DNA of 55,170 nt, from the NCBI GenBank assembly GCA_002700865.1, contig PAFB01000149.1:1-55170 (forward strand), in the 5' to 3' direction. The stretch's first letter is position 1; every line of letters starts with the position of its first letter. The notes beneath the pieces are model-generated. The model searched no databases. It was not told the origin of the DNA and saw only the letters and a list, made by a program, of their open reading frames with translations. A program made the translations under genes and the position numbers. The stretch comes from Rhodospirillaceae bacterium. Lineage in GTDB: Bacteria > Pseudomonadota > Alphaproteobacteria > UBA7985. Below, one piece after another: positions 16,745 through 24,861 of this stretch.

Positions 16745-16972
16745 TCAGACACGAGGTCTTGATCGGCGCCCTGCGGGCAGGGTGAGCCTCTGCGGAGGCT
16801 GTTGTGTAGGCGCTGAGCTCCTCGGCGAAGACCTCTTTGGCACGTTCCCCAGCGCTGCGGGTGCAAGCAATCCACCTTGTGCCGCCAAAACACCATAGCC
16901 GCCCATGGAATATCCGATGACACCCACCCGCTCCGTTGCGGTCCGGCTCAGCACCGGATGCGTCTGAAACCT
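16745..16972 (-). pseudogene. Decayed alpha/beta-hydrolase fragment
   Basis: A short stretch encodes HPVLSRTATERVGVIGYSM followed by GGYGVL. This is the strand-helix 'nucleophile elbow' (GYSMGG, GxSxG) of a chlorophyllase or dienelactone-hydrolase-like enzyme. The residues after ALGNVP lose family character. The next reading frame resumes with a plausible KEVFAEELSAYT, which suggests a frameshift. Neither the start nor the acid/His part of the triad is present. It is a remnant between the DsbA-like and isomerase-like genes. Confidence 0.55.
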
Positions 16973-17036
16973 CGCGTGCTCTTTGGGAATTAGTGTATAG
17001 TGCCTTTTGATGTTTGCATGAGTGTGGAGCCGCATT

Positions 17037-17627
17037 GTGAAAATCACCGCTTACCTATCGATTGGCAGCACCTACACATTTCTTACCGCGCTTCGACTGC
17101 GGGACGTGATCGATCGCGAAGGTATCACGGTGGAATTCCGCCCGTTCAGTGTCAGGGCCATCATGCGAGAGATGAACAACATTCCATTTCCGCCGGAAAA
17201 GGAGGCGAAGGTCCGCTACATGTGGCGGGATATCGAACGCCGGGCTGCGGGCTACGGCTTGCCATCGCCGAAGGTGCCCGCCCCCTACCCGCTGCAGGAC
17301 TTTGACCGCGCCAACCACGTTGGCATTATCGCCGAGCAACAGGGCTGGTACATCGACTATTTCGAAGCCACGTATCGCGCCTGGTTCCTCGACGGGTTAG
17401 AGGCCGGTAGCGATGCAAACATCCATCAGGTCTGCCAGGGTCTTGGCCGATCGTTTGACGACGTGACAGCCGCCGCCCTCACGCCGGAAGCCGAGGCTGG
17501 CTACCGCGCGAATACCGAAGCAGCCAAGGCCGCTGGCGTTTTTGGTGCGCCCTCGTTCGTGGTTGGTGACGAGCTGTTCTGGGGGGATGATCGGCTAGAG
17601 GATGCCATTGCCTTTTCCCGGCGTTGA
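17037..17627 (+). CDS. Kappa-GST / 2-hydroxychromene-2-carboxylate isomerase-like protein
   Basis: A 196-residue thioredoxin-fold protein of the DsbA-like HCCA isomerase group, which uses glutathione to isomerise ring-fission products in naphthalene-type degradation. Family signs are the N-terminal strand and catalytic Ser region (AYLSIGSTYTFL, where the usual motif is SPYSYL), the central helical insert with RANHVG, and the closing GVFGAPSFVVGDELFWGDDRLED with its cis-proline. GTG at 17037 is preceded by GGAG seven bases upstream, better than the GTG at 17022. The gene lies 62 bases upstream of a fumarylpyruvate-hydrolase-type gene, suggesting an aromatic or gentisate-like route. The altered Ser motif makes the exact substrate uncertain. 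Confidence 0.82.
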   Translation: MKITAYLSIGSTYTFLTALRLRDVIDREGITVEFRPFSVRAIMREMNNIPFPPEKEAKVRYMWRDIERRAAGYGLPSPKVPAPYPLQDFDRANHVGIIAEQQGWYIDYFEATYRAWFLDGLEAGSDANIHQVCQGLGRSFDDVTAAALTPEAEAGYRANTEAAKAAGVFGAPSFVVGDELFWGDDRLEDAIAFSRR

Positions 17628-17689
17628 GGGCTCCACCGATGTTCTGAAAGCATTGGAACCACAGCCACTGGCATGTCATACCCGGGGTC

Positions 17690-18382
17690 ATGAGCTACGC
17701 CGTGACCCCACCCCCAATTTCCGCCCTGCCAATTCTCGGCAGCAACCAGCTCTTTCCAATCCATCGCGCCTTTTGCGTGGGACGCAACTACGCTGCGCAC
17801 GCGGCCGAAATGGGCAACGTCGTTGATCGGGAAGCACCCTTCTATTTCCTCAAATCGCCCCAGCACGTGGCCTTTGCAAACGGTAAAGATCCCGTGCCGG
17901 TGCCCCCACGCACTGACAATTATCATCACGAGATCGAGCTGGTTGCTGCTCTGGCAAAGGGCGGAAGCGGGATCAGCATCGATACGGCGCTTGACCATAT
18001 CTTTGGTTACGCCGTCGGGCTGGACATGACCCGACGCGACTTGCAGCAGGACAGCAAAGACAAGCGCCGCAGTTGGGACACGGGCAAAGACTTCGAATTC
18101 AGCGGCCTGTGTTCGGCACTGTGCCAGCCCGGCGCGGGTGCTCGGCCAGATCAGGGCGCCATCAGCCTGCACGTAAACGGCGACCTGCGGCAGAGCGGCA
18201 ACCTTGCCGACCAGGTCTGGTCGTTAGCGGAAATCATTGCTGACCTTTCCACGCTCTACACGCTAATGCCCGGGGATCTGATCTTCACCGGCACCCCCGC
18301 TGGTGTGGGGCCAGTTGTTGCGGGCGACGCACTCGTCGGGACCATTGAAGGGATCGGGACGCTCGAAGTACGCCTTATCTAA
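17690..18382 (+). CDS. Fumarylacetoacetate hydrolase family protein (fumarylpyruvate hydrolase type)
   Basis: A 230-residue FAH-fold hydrolase that cleaves a C-C bond in 2,4-diketo acids. The opening CVGRNYAAHAAEMG (about 29-42), the FYFLKSP segment, metal ligands Glu81 and Glu83 (HHEIELVAAL) and Asp112 (VGLDMTRRDLQ), and the late GDLIFTGTPAGVGP match the short gentisate-pathway fumarylpyruvate hydrolases. That enzyme yields fumarate and pyruvate. Together with the upstream glutathione-dependent isomerase-like gene, a gentisate or related ring-cleavage tail pathway is plausible, though no dioxygenase gene is present. YcgM-like acylpyruvase/oxaloacetate decarboxylase activity is an alternative. 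Confidence 0.88.
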   Translation: MSYAVTPPPISALPILGSNQLFPIHRAFCVGRNYAAHAAEMGNVVDREAPFYFLKSPQHVAFANGKDPVPVPPRTDNYHHEIELVAALAKGGSGISIDTALDHIFGYAVGLDMTRRDLQQDSKDKRRSWDTGKDFEFSGLCSALCQPGAGARPDQGAISLHVNGDLRQSGNLADQVWSLAEIIADLSTLYTLMPGDLIFTGTPAGVGPVVAGDALVGTIEGIGTLEVRLI

Positions 18383-18484
18383 CCACCGTCCAAAATACCA
18401 GAATGCGGTTGAGATGATCGCGGGAAGTGACTAAGCCCAAGGCTCGACGCGAAAAATGATACTTAATTCGAAAAGTCCGGATCC

Positions 18485-18907
18485 ATGAACATTTACCACA
18501 AGACCGCCGCTACAGCCCGCGGAGGCCGCTCGGGCAGCACGAGTCTCGATAACGGCACCTTTTCCATCGACACAGTTCTACCAGGTGCCAAAAAAGAGGG
18601 CCTGACCCCCGAAGAGCTGTTTACGCTCGGCTATGCCGCTTGCTTTGATAACGCGATGAAGGAAGCTGCAAAGTTCAAGGAAATCGAACTTGGTGACGAC
18701 TGGCACACACAAATTGCCGTTGGGCTAGGAAACTCCGACGACAACAAGCGGTTGCGTTTTGACGTGGACATCACCGCGATGCTGCCAGGCATGGATCAAG
18801 AAACAGCAGATCGGCTGATGGCGACAACCCACAAACTCTGTCCCTTCTCCAACTCTCTGAGTGAGACGATCAGCGTCCGACTGAAGGCTAAAACCACCCT
18901 CGACTAA
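18485..18907 (+). CDS. Organic hydroperoxide resistance protein (Ohr/OsmC)
   Basis: A 140-residue thiol peroxidase subunit that reduces organic hydroperoxides. The two redox cysteines are Cys53 (GYAACFDNA) and Cys119 (HKLCPFSN), the standard Ohr spacing, and TPEELFTLGYAAC carries the supporting Glu. Ohr usually works as a dimer with lipoyl proteins as reductant. No OhrR-type regulator is adjacent; the MarR gene at 23034 is some 4 kb away and controls something else by position. It has its own upstream gap of about 100 bases. Confidence 0.92.
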   Translation: MNIYHKTAATARGGRSGSTSLDNGTFSIDTVLPGAKKEGLTPEELFTLGYAACFDNAMKEAAKFKEIELGDDWHTQIAVGLGNSDDNKRLRFDVDITAMLPGMDQETADRLMATTHKLCPFSNSLSETISVRLKAKTTLD

Positions 18908-18951
18908 AGCCCAGCAACGCTGGTTCCATCCGTGCCGTAAAGATCTAAAAG

Positions 18952-18981
18952 TGGCCCCGTTTCAAAGCGAGACCGGGGCCA
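18952..18981. terminator. Strong hairpin downstream of the Ohr gene
   Basis: TGGCCCCG (18952-18959) pairs perfectly with CGGGGCCA (18974-18981), and the inner TTTC/GAGA can add four pairs across a bulged C. There is no U-tract on the + strand side. On the - strand the hairpin is followed by CTTTTAG, so it may be a weak or bidirectional terminator. It lies in the 292-base gap between the Ohr and DUF1800 genes; I see no gene in that gap. Confidence 0.4.
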
Positions 18982-19199
18982 GCTCAGTCTATGGCAAAGT
19001 GCTGCTCTCCGCTGATCTCGCTGTGCTGGTTCACGACTTGGCAGCAGCGCGGGTGCCGGCAGCAGTGGAATTGTTTGAAACATCGTGTTCCTGTTCATTT
19101 GATAGATATTAGCTACTATTTCTAATTATCGCCTGCAGAGCCGGCCTTATGATAGAATATCGGTTCAGAGTTTGAAGCAAACCACCGGAAGATAGTGCG

Positions 19200-21818
19200 G
19201 TGACATGTCAAATTTTCTGGCGCATGGCAAAAGCAGCGATCCTCGGATTGATGGTATCGGTATGGCCGGCGCTGGCCTCAGCACAGCATCTACAGATGCG
19301 AATGACCCCCGGAGATGCCCGGCATTTGCTCGAACGCGCTGGGCTGGGCGCGCATCCCGATGAAATAAATGCGCTGTTGGGTCTATCCCGGGCGCAGGCT
19401 ATCGACGCCATGGTCGACCAGCTTGATGTCTCTGCACCTTTCAACGAACCCCCGATCAGCCTCAGCGACGGTGAGCATGTCCACTACTGGATGTTAAACG
19501 ACTACGAGGAACAGGACAGACAAGCTTTCCGGGTCGAGCGCGACAAGGAGATGGGTGAGCTTCGCCGATGGTGGATCCGGGAGATGCTGTCAACGTCGTC
19601 CCCAGCCGGAGAGCGACTGCTGCTCATCTGGTCCAACCACTTTGTATCCGCCTATGGCAGTCTGAATGAGGAGGTCCACGCACTCTACAATCAGCACATG
19701 ATGCTACGGGAGAAGGGACACGGCCGTTTCAGAGACCTGCTTCGGGCCGTTGTTCGTGATGCGGCCATGCTGAACTATCTCGACAACAACAATAGCCGCG
19801 AGGAACAGCCAAACGAGAACCTCGCCCGAGAATTACTGGAGCTGTTTGTCCTCGGCGAAGGCCAGTACACCGAAATGGACGTCAAGGAAGTCGCCCGTGC
19901 TTTGACCGGTTACTCCTATAATGATCTGCGGGATTTTGAATTTCAGTTCCAGCCCTGGGATCACGATGAGGGCTCGAAGCGGATACTCGGCAAGATCGGA
20001 CGCTTCGATGCCGATGACGTAATCGATATCCTGCTGGAGACCGATGCGGCGGCTGCGTTTATCGTAGGAACCTTCTGGCAAGCGTATATTTCCGAATTCG
20101 AAAAAGATCCAGCAGCCATCGAAGCGCTTGCGACAGACTGGCGCAAGACCGACTATGACATCAGTGCGCTCGTGCGAATTATGCTTTCGTCAGAGGAGTT
20201 CTGGGATCCCCGTTATCGCGGCACTATCGTCAAATCGCCGGTTGACCTGATGATCGGAACACTTCGCAGCGGCGGGCGACTGCCCCAGTGGTGGCCCACG
20301 TTGAGCGTACAGCTTGAAAGTCTTGGCCAGCACTTGTTCGAAGCACCTAACGTCGCGGGCTGGCCTGGCGGGGCTGACTGGATCACGCCCGCGCGACTGC
20401 TGAGCCGTAACGAAGCACTGCAACAGCTTGCTGCACTTTACGACGGGCCGGCCCCTTCGGCCGCATCGGATCCGGCGGGCACCCCAGACGGACTTGCCGC
20501 GGACGGGATGATGACTCCGTTGGCAGGAATGCCGCTCAGCTTGCGATACGGTGCGGAGGACTTCGAAGGCCCACCAACTATTGTGATCCGAGGCTACAAG
20601 ACCAGAGAAGATGGCAGAGACATCCCAATCTGGCGATCAGAGGTATTTGAGGCCTCGGGTGGTATCGACACCGGCCGACTGGGCCGGATCGATAGCCTCG
20701 CGGACCTAAACTGGCAGGTCGATACGCTGGTATACCCCGAAGACCTCGACCCTCCTGACTGGTTCAGCGTCGGGTTCTACAATGATCATTGCTGCGGCCC
20801 AGGCGGAAGCTCCGGGGGCGACCGGAACCTGTTTATCGACTGGCTACGCTTCGACGATCAACTCTACCTTGCCAGCGATGGACTGCAGAAACCCGGCTGT
20901 CGAGGGTCGAACAATGACGACCCACCGGGCAATTTTTACTGCTCCGGTGAACTGCAACTGCGCGTTGCCCAGACGCTCGAACCTGAGCCTATGGGCGGTT
21001 CAGGCGAAGATCTGGCGACTTCGGCGCTGAACCCAGACCGACAGGACCGCCTCGTCATTGGACGCGTTGCTTTTGACTGGGGGCGCGCGCTGGACCGTAC
21101 GCGCAGTTGGAACAGCCTGTCGATCTCGCTCATGGACGTACGCATGAACCATCTGCACTACGATGCACTGCGGCTTGAACTGGTGGAACACCGTCGCAAT
21201 GGTCGTCGCGAACTGCTGCTCGACATTCGTGAAAGTAATTGCAGGCCTGACTGTTTTTACGGGCAATGGCCATCTACCACCTTCAAGGAATTCAATTCAG
21301 GCGAAAAACGTGTCGAATATCTGCTCTGGCCTGGCGGTGACGTGGACCAGCGTGGACAGTACGATCAACTCGACGAGGACCACCGTAAGCTGGTGCACGG
21401 GCTATGGTCCGCCATGCCTACACTGTTCGACACCATGAAAGACGGCAGGAACTGGCGTCGGCGCGGGCAGGACCGGGTCGGCAGCAGCTGGGATCCTATC
21501 CTTGCCAAGATCACTGATGCCCTGCCGCGCACACGCTATTCAAAGGAACTTAGTAACCCCGTTCCGCTGATAGAGCCCATGGCTCAGAATAGCGGTTCGA
21601 TGATGTCAGCGATGATGTCGCAAGAAGCGTCGGGAGCGGTTATGCTGCTTGGCATGCCCGATGAACGGGTCGAGTGGCTAGGCAGCGCGTCCGGGGCTGA
21701 ACGCTTCGAGGGAGACGCACTGGTAGAAATCACCCTCGCCGGGCGACCATCGCGGCCGCTGAGCTCCGGTTTCGGTTTCAGCGACCTGATCATCGACCCG
21801 GTTTATCAACTCAAGTAA
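19200..21818 (+). CDS. Exported DUF1800 protein with long C-terminal extension
   Basis: An 872-residue exported protein. The GTG start at 19200 has GGAAG about nine bases upstream and gives a signal peptide ending at ALASAQ (about residue 29); ATG at 19224 is an alternative. Residues about 35-410 are the DUF1800 domain, with LLERAGLG, the LIWSNHFV segment, NENLARELLELFVLGEG, EVARALTGY and a final NVAGWPGGADWI. Family members are mostly 450-550 residues, so the 450-residue extension, Gly/Asp-rich with several cysteines and probably beta-sheet, is unusual. DUF1800 and DUF1501 genes commonly travel together, as here. The biochemical role is not established. Confidence 0.88.
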   Translation: MTCQIFWRMAKAAILGLMVSVWPALASAQHLQMRMTPGDARHLLERAGLGAHPDEINALLGLSRAQAIDAMVDQLDVSAPFNEPPISLSDGEHVHYWMLNDYEEQDRQAFRVERDKEMGELRRWWIREMLSTSSPAGERLLLIWSNHFVSAYGSLNEEVHALYNQHMMLREKGHGRFRDLLRAVVRDAAMLNYLDNNNSREEQPNENLARELLELFVLGEGQYTEMDVKEVARALTGYSYNDLRDFEFQFQPWDHDEGSKRILGKIGRFDADDVIDILLETDAAAAFIVGTFWQAYISEFEKDPAAIEALATDWRKTDYDISALVRIMLSSEEFWDPRYRGTIVKSPVDLMIGTLRSGGRLPQWWPTLSVQLESLGQHLFEAPNVAGWPGGADWITPARLLSRNEALQQLAALYDGPAPSAASDPAGTPDGLAADGMMTPLAGMPLSLRYGAEDFEGPPTIVIRGYKTREDGRDIPIWRSEVFEASGGIDTGRLGRIDSLADLNWQVDTLVYPEDLDPPDWFSVGFYNDHCCGPGGSSGGDRNLFIDWLRFDDQLYLASDGLQKPGCRGSNNDDPPGNFYCSGELQLRVAQTLEPEPMGGSGEDLATSALNPDRQDRLVIGRVAFDWGRALDRTRSWNSLSISLMDVRMNHLHYDALRLELVEHRRNGRRELLLDIRESNCRPDCFYGQWPSTTFKEFNSGEKRVEYLLWPGGDVDQRGQYDQLDEDHRKLVHGLWSAMPTLFDTMKDGRNWRRRGQDRVGSSWDPILAKITDALPRTRYSKELSNPVPLIEPMAQNSGSMMSAMMSQEASGAVMLLGMPDERVEWLGSASGAERFEGDALVEITLAGRPSRPLSSGFGFSDLIIDPVYQLK

Positions 21819-21833
21819 GTGGAAAATCACGGT

Positions 21834-23003
21834 ATGGATCGCCGCAAAGTTCTGAGTTCTCTGGTCGCTGGTCTTAGCCTGCCGTTAGCCCCGATCGAGC
21901 TGGCGCAGGCGGCCGGGCGCTCAGGCCGGCGCCTCATCCTTGTCGAATTGTCCGGCGCTAACGACGGCCTGAACACCGTAGTACCCTGGGCCAACGACCG
22001 CTATCGCGCGATCCGCCCCTCGGTGGCGCTTGACCGCGGGGATCTGATAACGCTTGACGACCAATTGGGGCTCAACAATGCACTGGCGGACCTTGGTCCG
22101 GCCTGGCAGGCAGGAGAATTGGCTGTGCTTCAAGGGCTGGGCTACCCTGAGCAGAACCGCTCCCACTTCAAGTCCATAGCGCTTTGGGAAACCGGTGGTG
22201 ACGGCAACCGTGCAGGCCGCAGTGGCTGGCTCACCGAAGACGTGGAGACCATGGGTAATGGCTTCGATGCGCATGGGATCAGCCTCGATGGCGGCATGGG
22301 TATCTTCGCTTCATCGAGCGGGTTGTGGCTGTCCTTCACCTCGCTGCATCATCTACAGACACTTTCTGCAACCAACGCGGGTCTGGGCGGCTTAACCACC
22401 GACAGTGCCAACCCCGCCCTCTCAATGTTGCTCGACCGGGGCAACGCGCTCGACAGCGCCATGGGACAAATCAGCACCAAGATCAAGCAGACTGGGATGG
22501 CCCGTCACGTGCGCATCGACGGCGGCGAATTGGGACGACAAGCGGCCCTCGCTGCGACCCTAATTCGGGCAGGGGTGGATGCACCGGTGCTCAAGATGAA
22601 AATCGGCGGCTTTGATACGCATGAAAATCAGCGCGGTGATCATGAGCGACTGCTACGTGATCTGGGACGGTCGCTGGCGGGCCTTCGGGCGGCGCTGAAG
22701 CAATCGGGGCACTGGGACCAGACGCTGATCCTGACCTATAGCGAGTTTGGTCGGCGAGCGACGGAGAACTATTCCAACGGCACTGACCATGGTACGGCGG
22801 CGCCGCACTTGCTTCTCGGCGGCGGGGTTCGCGGGGGGCTGTTTGGGCGACACCCGGATCTGGAAGACCTCGAAGATGGCGATTTGAAATACACGTTGGA
22901 CTATCGCGCGGTTTATCAGCGTCTGCTCGCCGGTTGGTTTGGGTTGTCGGACAACCGTTTTAGCGGCTTTGACGATGCAAGCCTCGACGGTGTTCTGATC
23001 TAG
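21834..23003 (+). CDS. DUF1501 protein with twin-arginine-like signal
   Basis: A 389-residue protein of the DUF1501 family, related to the alkaline phosphatase/sulfatase superfamily. The N-terminus MDRRKVLSSLVAGL resembles a Tat signal, as in many members. The domain begins with LILVELSGANDGLNTVVPW and includes RSHFKSIALWETGG, FDTHENQRGDHERL (about residue 265) and TYSEFGRRATENYSNGTDHG (about residue 303), with the His and Asp residues typical of the fold. GTG at 21819, directly after the DUF1800 stop, is an alternative start. It is almost certainly co-transcribed with the DUF1800 gene and convergent with the MarR gene. Confidence 0.9.
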   Translation: MDRRKVLSSLVAGLSLPLAPIELAQAAGRSGRRLILVELSGANDGLNTVVPWANDRYRAIRPSVALDRGDLITLDDQLGLNNALADLGPAWQAGELAVLQGLGYPEQNRSHFKSIALWETGGDGNRAGRSGWLTEDVETMGNGFDAHGISLDGGMGIFASSSGLWLSFTSLHHLQTLSATNAGLGGLTTDSANPALSMLLDRGNALDSAMGQISTKIKQTGMARHVRIDGGELGRQAALAATLIRAGVDAPVLKMKIGGFDTHENQRGDHERLLRDLGRSLAGLRAALKQSGHWDQTLILTYSEFGRRATENYSNGTDHGTAAPHLLLGGGVRGGLFGRHPDLEDLEDGDLKYTLDYRAVYQRLLAGWFGLSDNRFSGFDDASLDGVLI

Positions 23004-23033
23004 GCTAACTCACCTCGTCTTTGGCCTCGCCGA

Positions 23034-23456
23034 TCATACAATCCGGCTGAGAAGCTGTTTCAGCAGCTGCGTCTCATTTGCTGAAATTGGTGCAAGCAGG
23101 TCGCCAATTACATCGGCCACCGCTTCAAGCAGCTCTTCAACCACCTGCTCTCCCTCGGCGGTCAGCGAGACCATGACAACCCTGCCGTCACTGGTCGAAT
23201 TTTCCCGCCTGACCAATCCCTTGCCTTCGAGCCCCTGGATCATGCGCGTCATTTGCGACTTATCGCGAACCATCCGCCTGCTCAGTTCATTCTGACTGAC
23301 CTGGCCTGCATCAGCCAGCGTCATGAGCAGCATTCCGCCACCAGGACCTACGCTTTTTCGATCAAAGTCCCCGGCTTTTTGCTGCAACCCGAAGTGGATC
23401 GATCGCATGAAACGATCGAACATCAGTGCCAAGTCTGTATCCCGTGTCTTTTTCAT
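23034..23456 (-). CDS. MarR-family transcriptional regulator
   Basis: A 140-residue dimeric winged-helix regulator. Helices 1 and 5-6 for dimerisation flank the DNA-binding region (about 50-105): QNELSRRMVRDKSQMTRMIQGLEGKGLVRRE followed by the wing STSDGRVVMVSLT. MarR proteins repress divergent or own genes until a small phenolic or oxidative signal is bound. The gene is divergent from a membrane-protein gene, and the 87-base gap holds three 15-base palindromes, one lying three bases upstream of this ATG, so autoregulation is likely. Confidence 0.92.
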   Translation of the reverse strand: MKKTRDTDLALMFDRFMRSIHFGLQQKAGDFDRKSVGPGGGMLLMTLADAGQVSQNELSRRMVRDKSQMTRMIQGLEGKGLVRRENSTSDGRVVMVSLTAEGEQVVEELLEAVADVIGDLLAPISANETQLLKQLLSRIV

Positions 23457-23459
23457 GTG

Positions 23460-23474
23460 GTTGATTTTATCAAC
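23460..23474. promoter_or_regulatory. Candidate MarR operator 1
   Basis: GTTGATTTTATCAAC is a perfect 6-3-6 inverted repeat three bases upstream of the marR-type start codon. It shares the GTTGA-x-TTA-x-TCAAC-like pattern with the second site 26 bases away. Position and repetition suggest autorepression. Confidence 0.55.
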
Positions 23475-23485
23475 TTTCTATCTTA

Positions 23486-23500
23486 GTGGACTTAGTCAAC
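23486..23500. promoter_or_regulatory. Candidate MarR operator 2
   Basis: GTGGACTTAGTCAAC is a 6-3-6 inverted repeat with one mismatch, of the same design as the site at 23460-23474. The 26-base centre-to-centre spacing (about 2.5 helical turns) would let two dimers bind between the divergent genes. Confidence 0.5.
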
Positions 23501-23510
23501 GTATTTCAAC

Positions 23511-23525
23511 TGTCCCGCGGGGACA
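23511..23525. promoter_or_regulatory. GC-rich 15-base palindrome in the MarR intergenic region
   Basis: TGTCCCGCGGGGACA is a perfect 6-3-6 inverted repeat with the same arm and spacer lengths as the two MarR-type sites but a different sequence. It lies just upstream of the ribosome-binding site of the membrane-protein gene. It could be a site for another regulator or a small mRNA hairpin. Confidence 0.35.
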
Positions 23526-23543
23526 ATGGCAAGGAAATTCACG

Positions 23544-23993
23544 ATGAGTTCTGTTCAGAAAAATACGCTCCGCGTGGCGGCAATCCGTTGGCTCCTGTGG
23601 GGGCTGGTCCACGTGCTCGCCGGGGTAATGGTGTTGATGAACGACGCCACTGGAGGCCTACAGGCCGTTGCCGATGGCGTTAATCCTGCGGCGCTGGCAG
23701 CAGACTACCACGGAGCCGTCGAGGGCGTCCTCAATCAGCATGGTTGGAACCTGGGCTGGTTCGGAGTGGCCACGATCATCGGTGCTGCGATGATCTGGCA
23801 TCAGAACCGGACTGCAATCTGGGTCACTAGCATGGTAGGTGGCCTCGCCGATATTGGGTATCTGCTGTTTCTGGACTTCGCTGGCTATGTGAACTTCGTA
23901 CCCGGCACCGTCATGACATTCATTTCCGGCGCAGCCGTACTTCTGAGTTTCTGGGTGTGGTTCTCAACGCGAAGCCAGGGCAAAGTGGCCTGA
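23544..23993 (+). CDS. Four-helix inner-membrane protein of unknown function
   Basis: A 149-residue protein with about four transmembrane segments: near the N-terminus (IRWLLWGLVHVLAGVMVL), LGWFGVATIIGAAMIW, TSMVGGLADIGYLLF and VMTFISGAAVLLSFWVWF. It contains no catalytic motif I recognise. ATG at 23544 follows AAGGAA at suitable spacing; a GTG-less extension to 23526 would add six residues. It is divergent from the MarR gene and is its most likely target. Similar small four-helix proteins often accompany MarR regulators, but I cannot name the family. Confidence 0.8.
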   Translation: MSSVQKNTLRVAAIRWLLWGLVHVLAGVMVLMNDATGGLQAVADGVNPAALAADYHGAVEGVLNQHGWNLGWFGVATIIGAAMIWHQNRTAIWVTSMVGGLADIGYLLFLDFAGYVNFVPGTVMTFISGAAVLLSFWVWFSTRSQGKVA

Positions 23994-23995
23994 TT

Positions 23996-24031
23996 CCCTG
24001 CCTGAGTCCCTGCCTGCGTCCCTGCGCCTCA
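23996..24031. repeat. Short tandem repeat, about three 12-base units
   Basis: CCCTGCCTGAGT, CCCTGCCTGCGT and CCCTGCGCCTCA follow each other between two convergent stop codons; the last unit overlaps the end of the hydrolase gene. Likely slippage-generated, with no function evident. Confidence 0.6.
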
Positions 24032-24808
24032 GTGACCCAAACCAAGGAGGAAATCGCGCAGGCAGGTACCGGTCTGAGCGCCGCCTTCGAGCAGGATCGA
24101 GTGCTTCAGCGAAGGCAACACCCGCAGTGTGGCGAAAGGCATGGCCTCGGCAATCAATTGGTTTAACCGTGGGGGACAGCCGCCGTCATTCTCCCCTGTC
24201 AGCACCAGTGACCGCGCTGTGATTTCATGCAGCCAGGGGGCCATCTCAGTCTCGGCGTAGATATCGAAGACATTCAGGAACACCTCTGGGTCAGTGCCGA
24301 TCACCTGCGCCATACGGGCCTCAACCACTTCGGGATGCTCGGCGATAAAGGCGTCCGTGAACCAACGGTTGGCCAGTGTGCTCAGCACCTCAGCAATCCC
24401 CTGCTGGCGCATCGCGGAGACAACTGCCCTAACATTGATGCTATCTTGTTCCGTGCGGAAGGCAGCGGTGGACAGCAGCCCCAGGGACAGCACCCGATCG
24501 GGAAAGGCGCGGGCATAGGCCGGCGCGATCATCCCCCCCAGCGAATGCCCGGCGATATGTGCTGCCTCCACCCCGACTTCTGCCCGCACTTGTTCGAGGT
24601 CGGCGACCAGCGCGTCAAGACCAAAACGCCCGTCCGGTTGAGGCGAGTTACCGTGCCCGCGCAAATCGTAGGCGATGACGGTAAAGTGTGCTTCCAACAG
24701 CGGAAGAGCCGTCGCCCAAGTAGCCCGCGAGGCCCCGATGCCATGGATCAGGATCAAGGGCGGCCCTTCACCCGATACTGAGTACGCGCAAGACAGCGGC
24801 TGAGTCAT
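24029..24808 (-). CDS. Alpha/beta-fold hydrolase (enol-lactonase/esterase type)
   Basis: A 259-residue serine hydrolase. Oxyanion-hole segment IHGIGASRATW (21-31), the DLRGHGNS motif (about 48-55), nucleophile Ser89 in AGHSLGG, an acid in the LTGENDGG segment, and catalytic His236 in LKHSILLEGG. The pattern is close to 3-oxoadipate enol-lactonase and related carbon-carbon bond or ester hydrolases. It lies 53 bases downstream of the luciferase-like monooxygenase gene on the same strand, so it may hydrolyse an ester or lactone formed by that enzyme. The substrate is unknown. Confidence 0.88.
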   Translation of the reverse strand: MTQPLSCAYSVSGEGPPLILIHGIGASRATWATALPLLEAHFTVIAYDLRGHGNSPQPDGRFGLDALVADLEQVRAEVGVEAAHIAGHSLGGMIAPAYARAFPDRVLSLGLLSTAAFRTEQDSINVRAVVSAMRQQGIAEVLSTLANRWFTDAFIAEHPEVVEARMAQVIGTDPEVFLNVFDIYAETEMAPWLHEITARSLVLTGENDGGCPPRLNQLIAEAMPFATLRVLPSLKHSILLEGGAQTGTCLRDFLLGLGH

Positions 24809-24861
24809 GAAGGCCTCTCTGATTGACGTGTTTCGATAATGAGACCGGCCAAAGTATCGCG

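Noticed and set aside
18904..19098. A 64-residue open frame in the gap after the Ohr gene
   Set aside because: It overlaps the strong hairpin and has no protein-like features.
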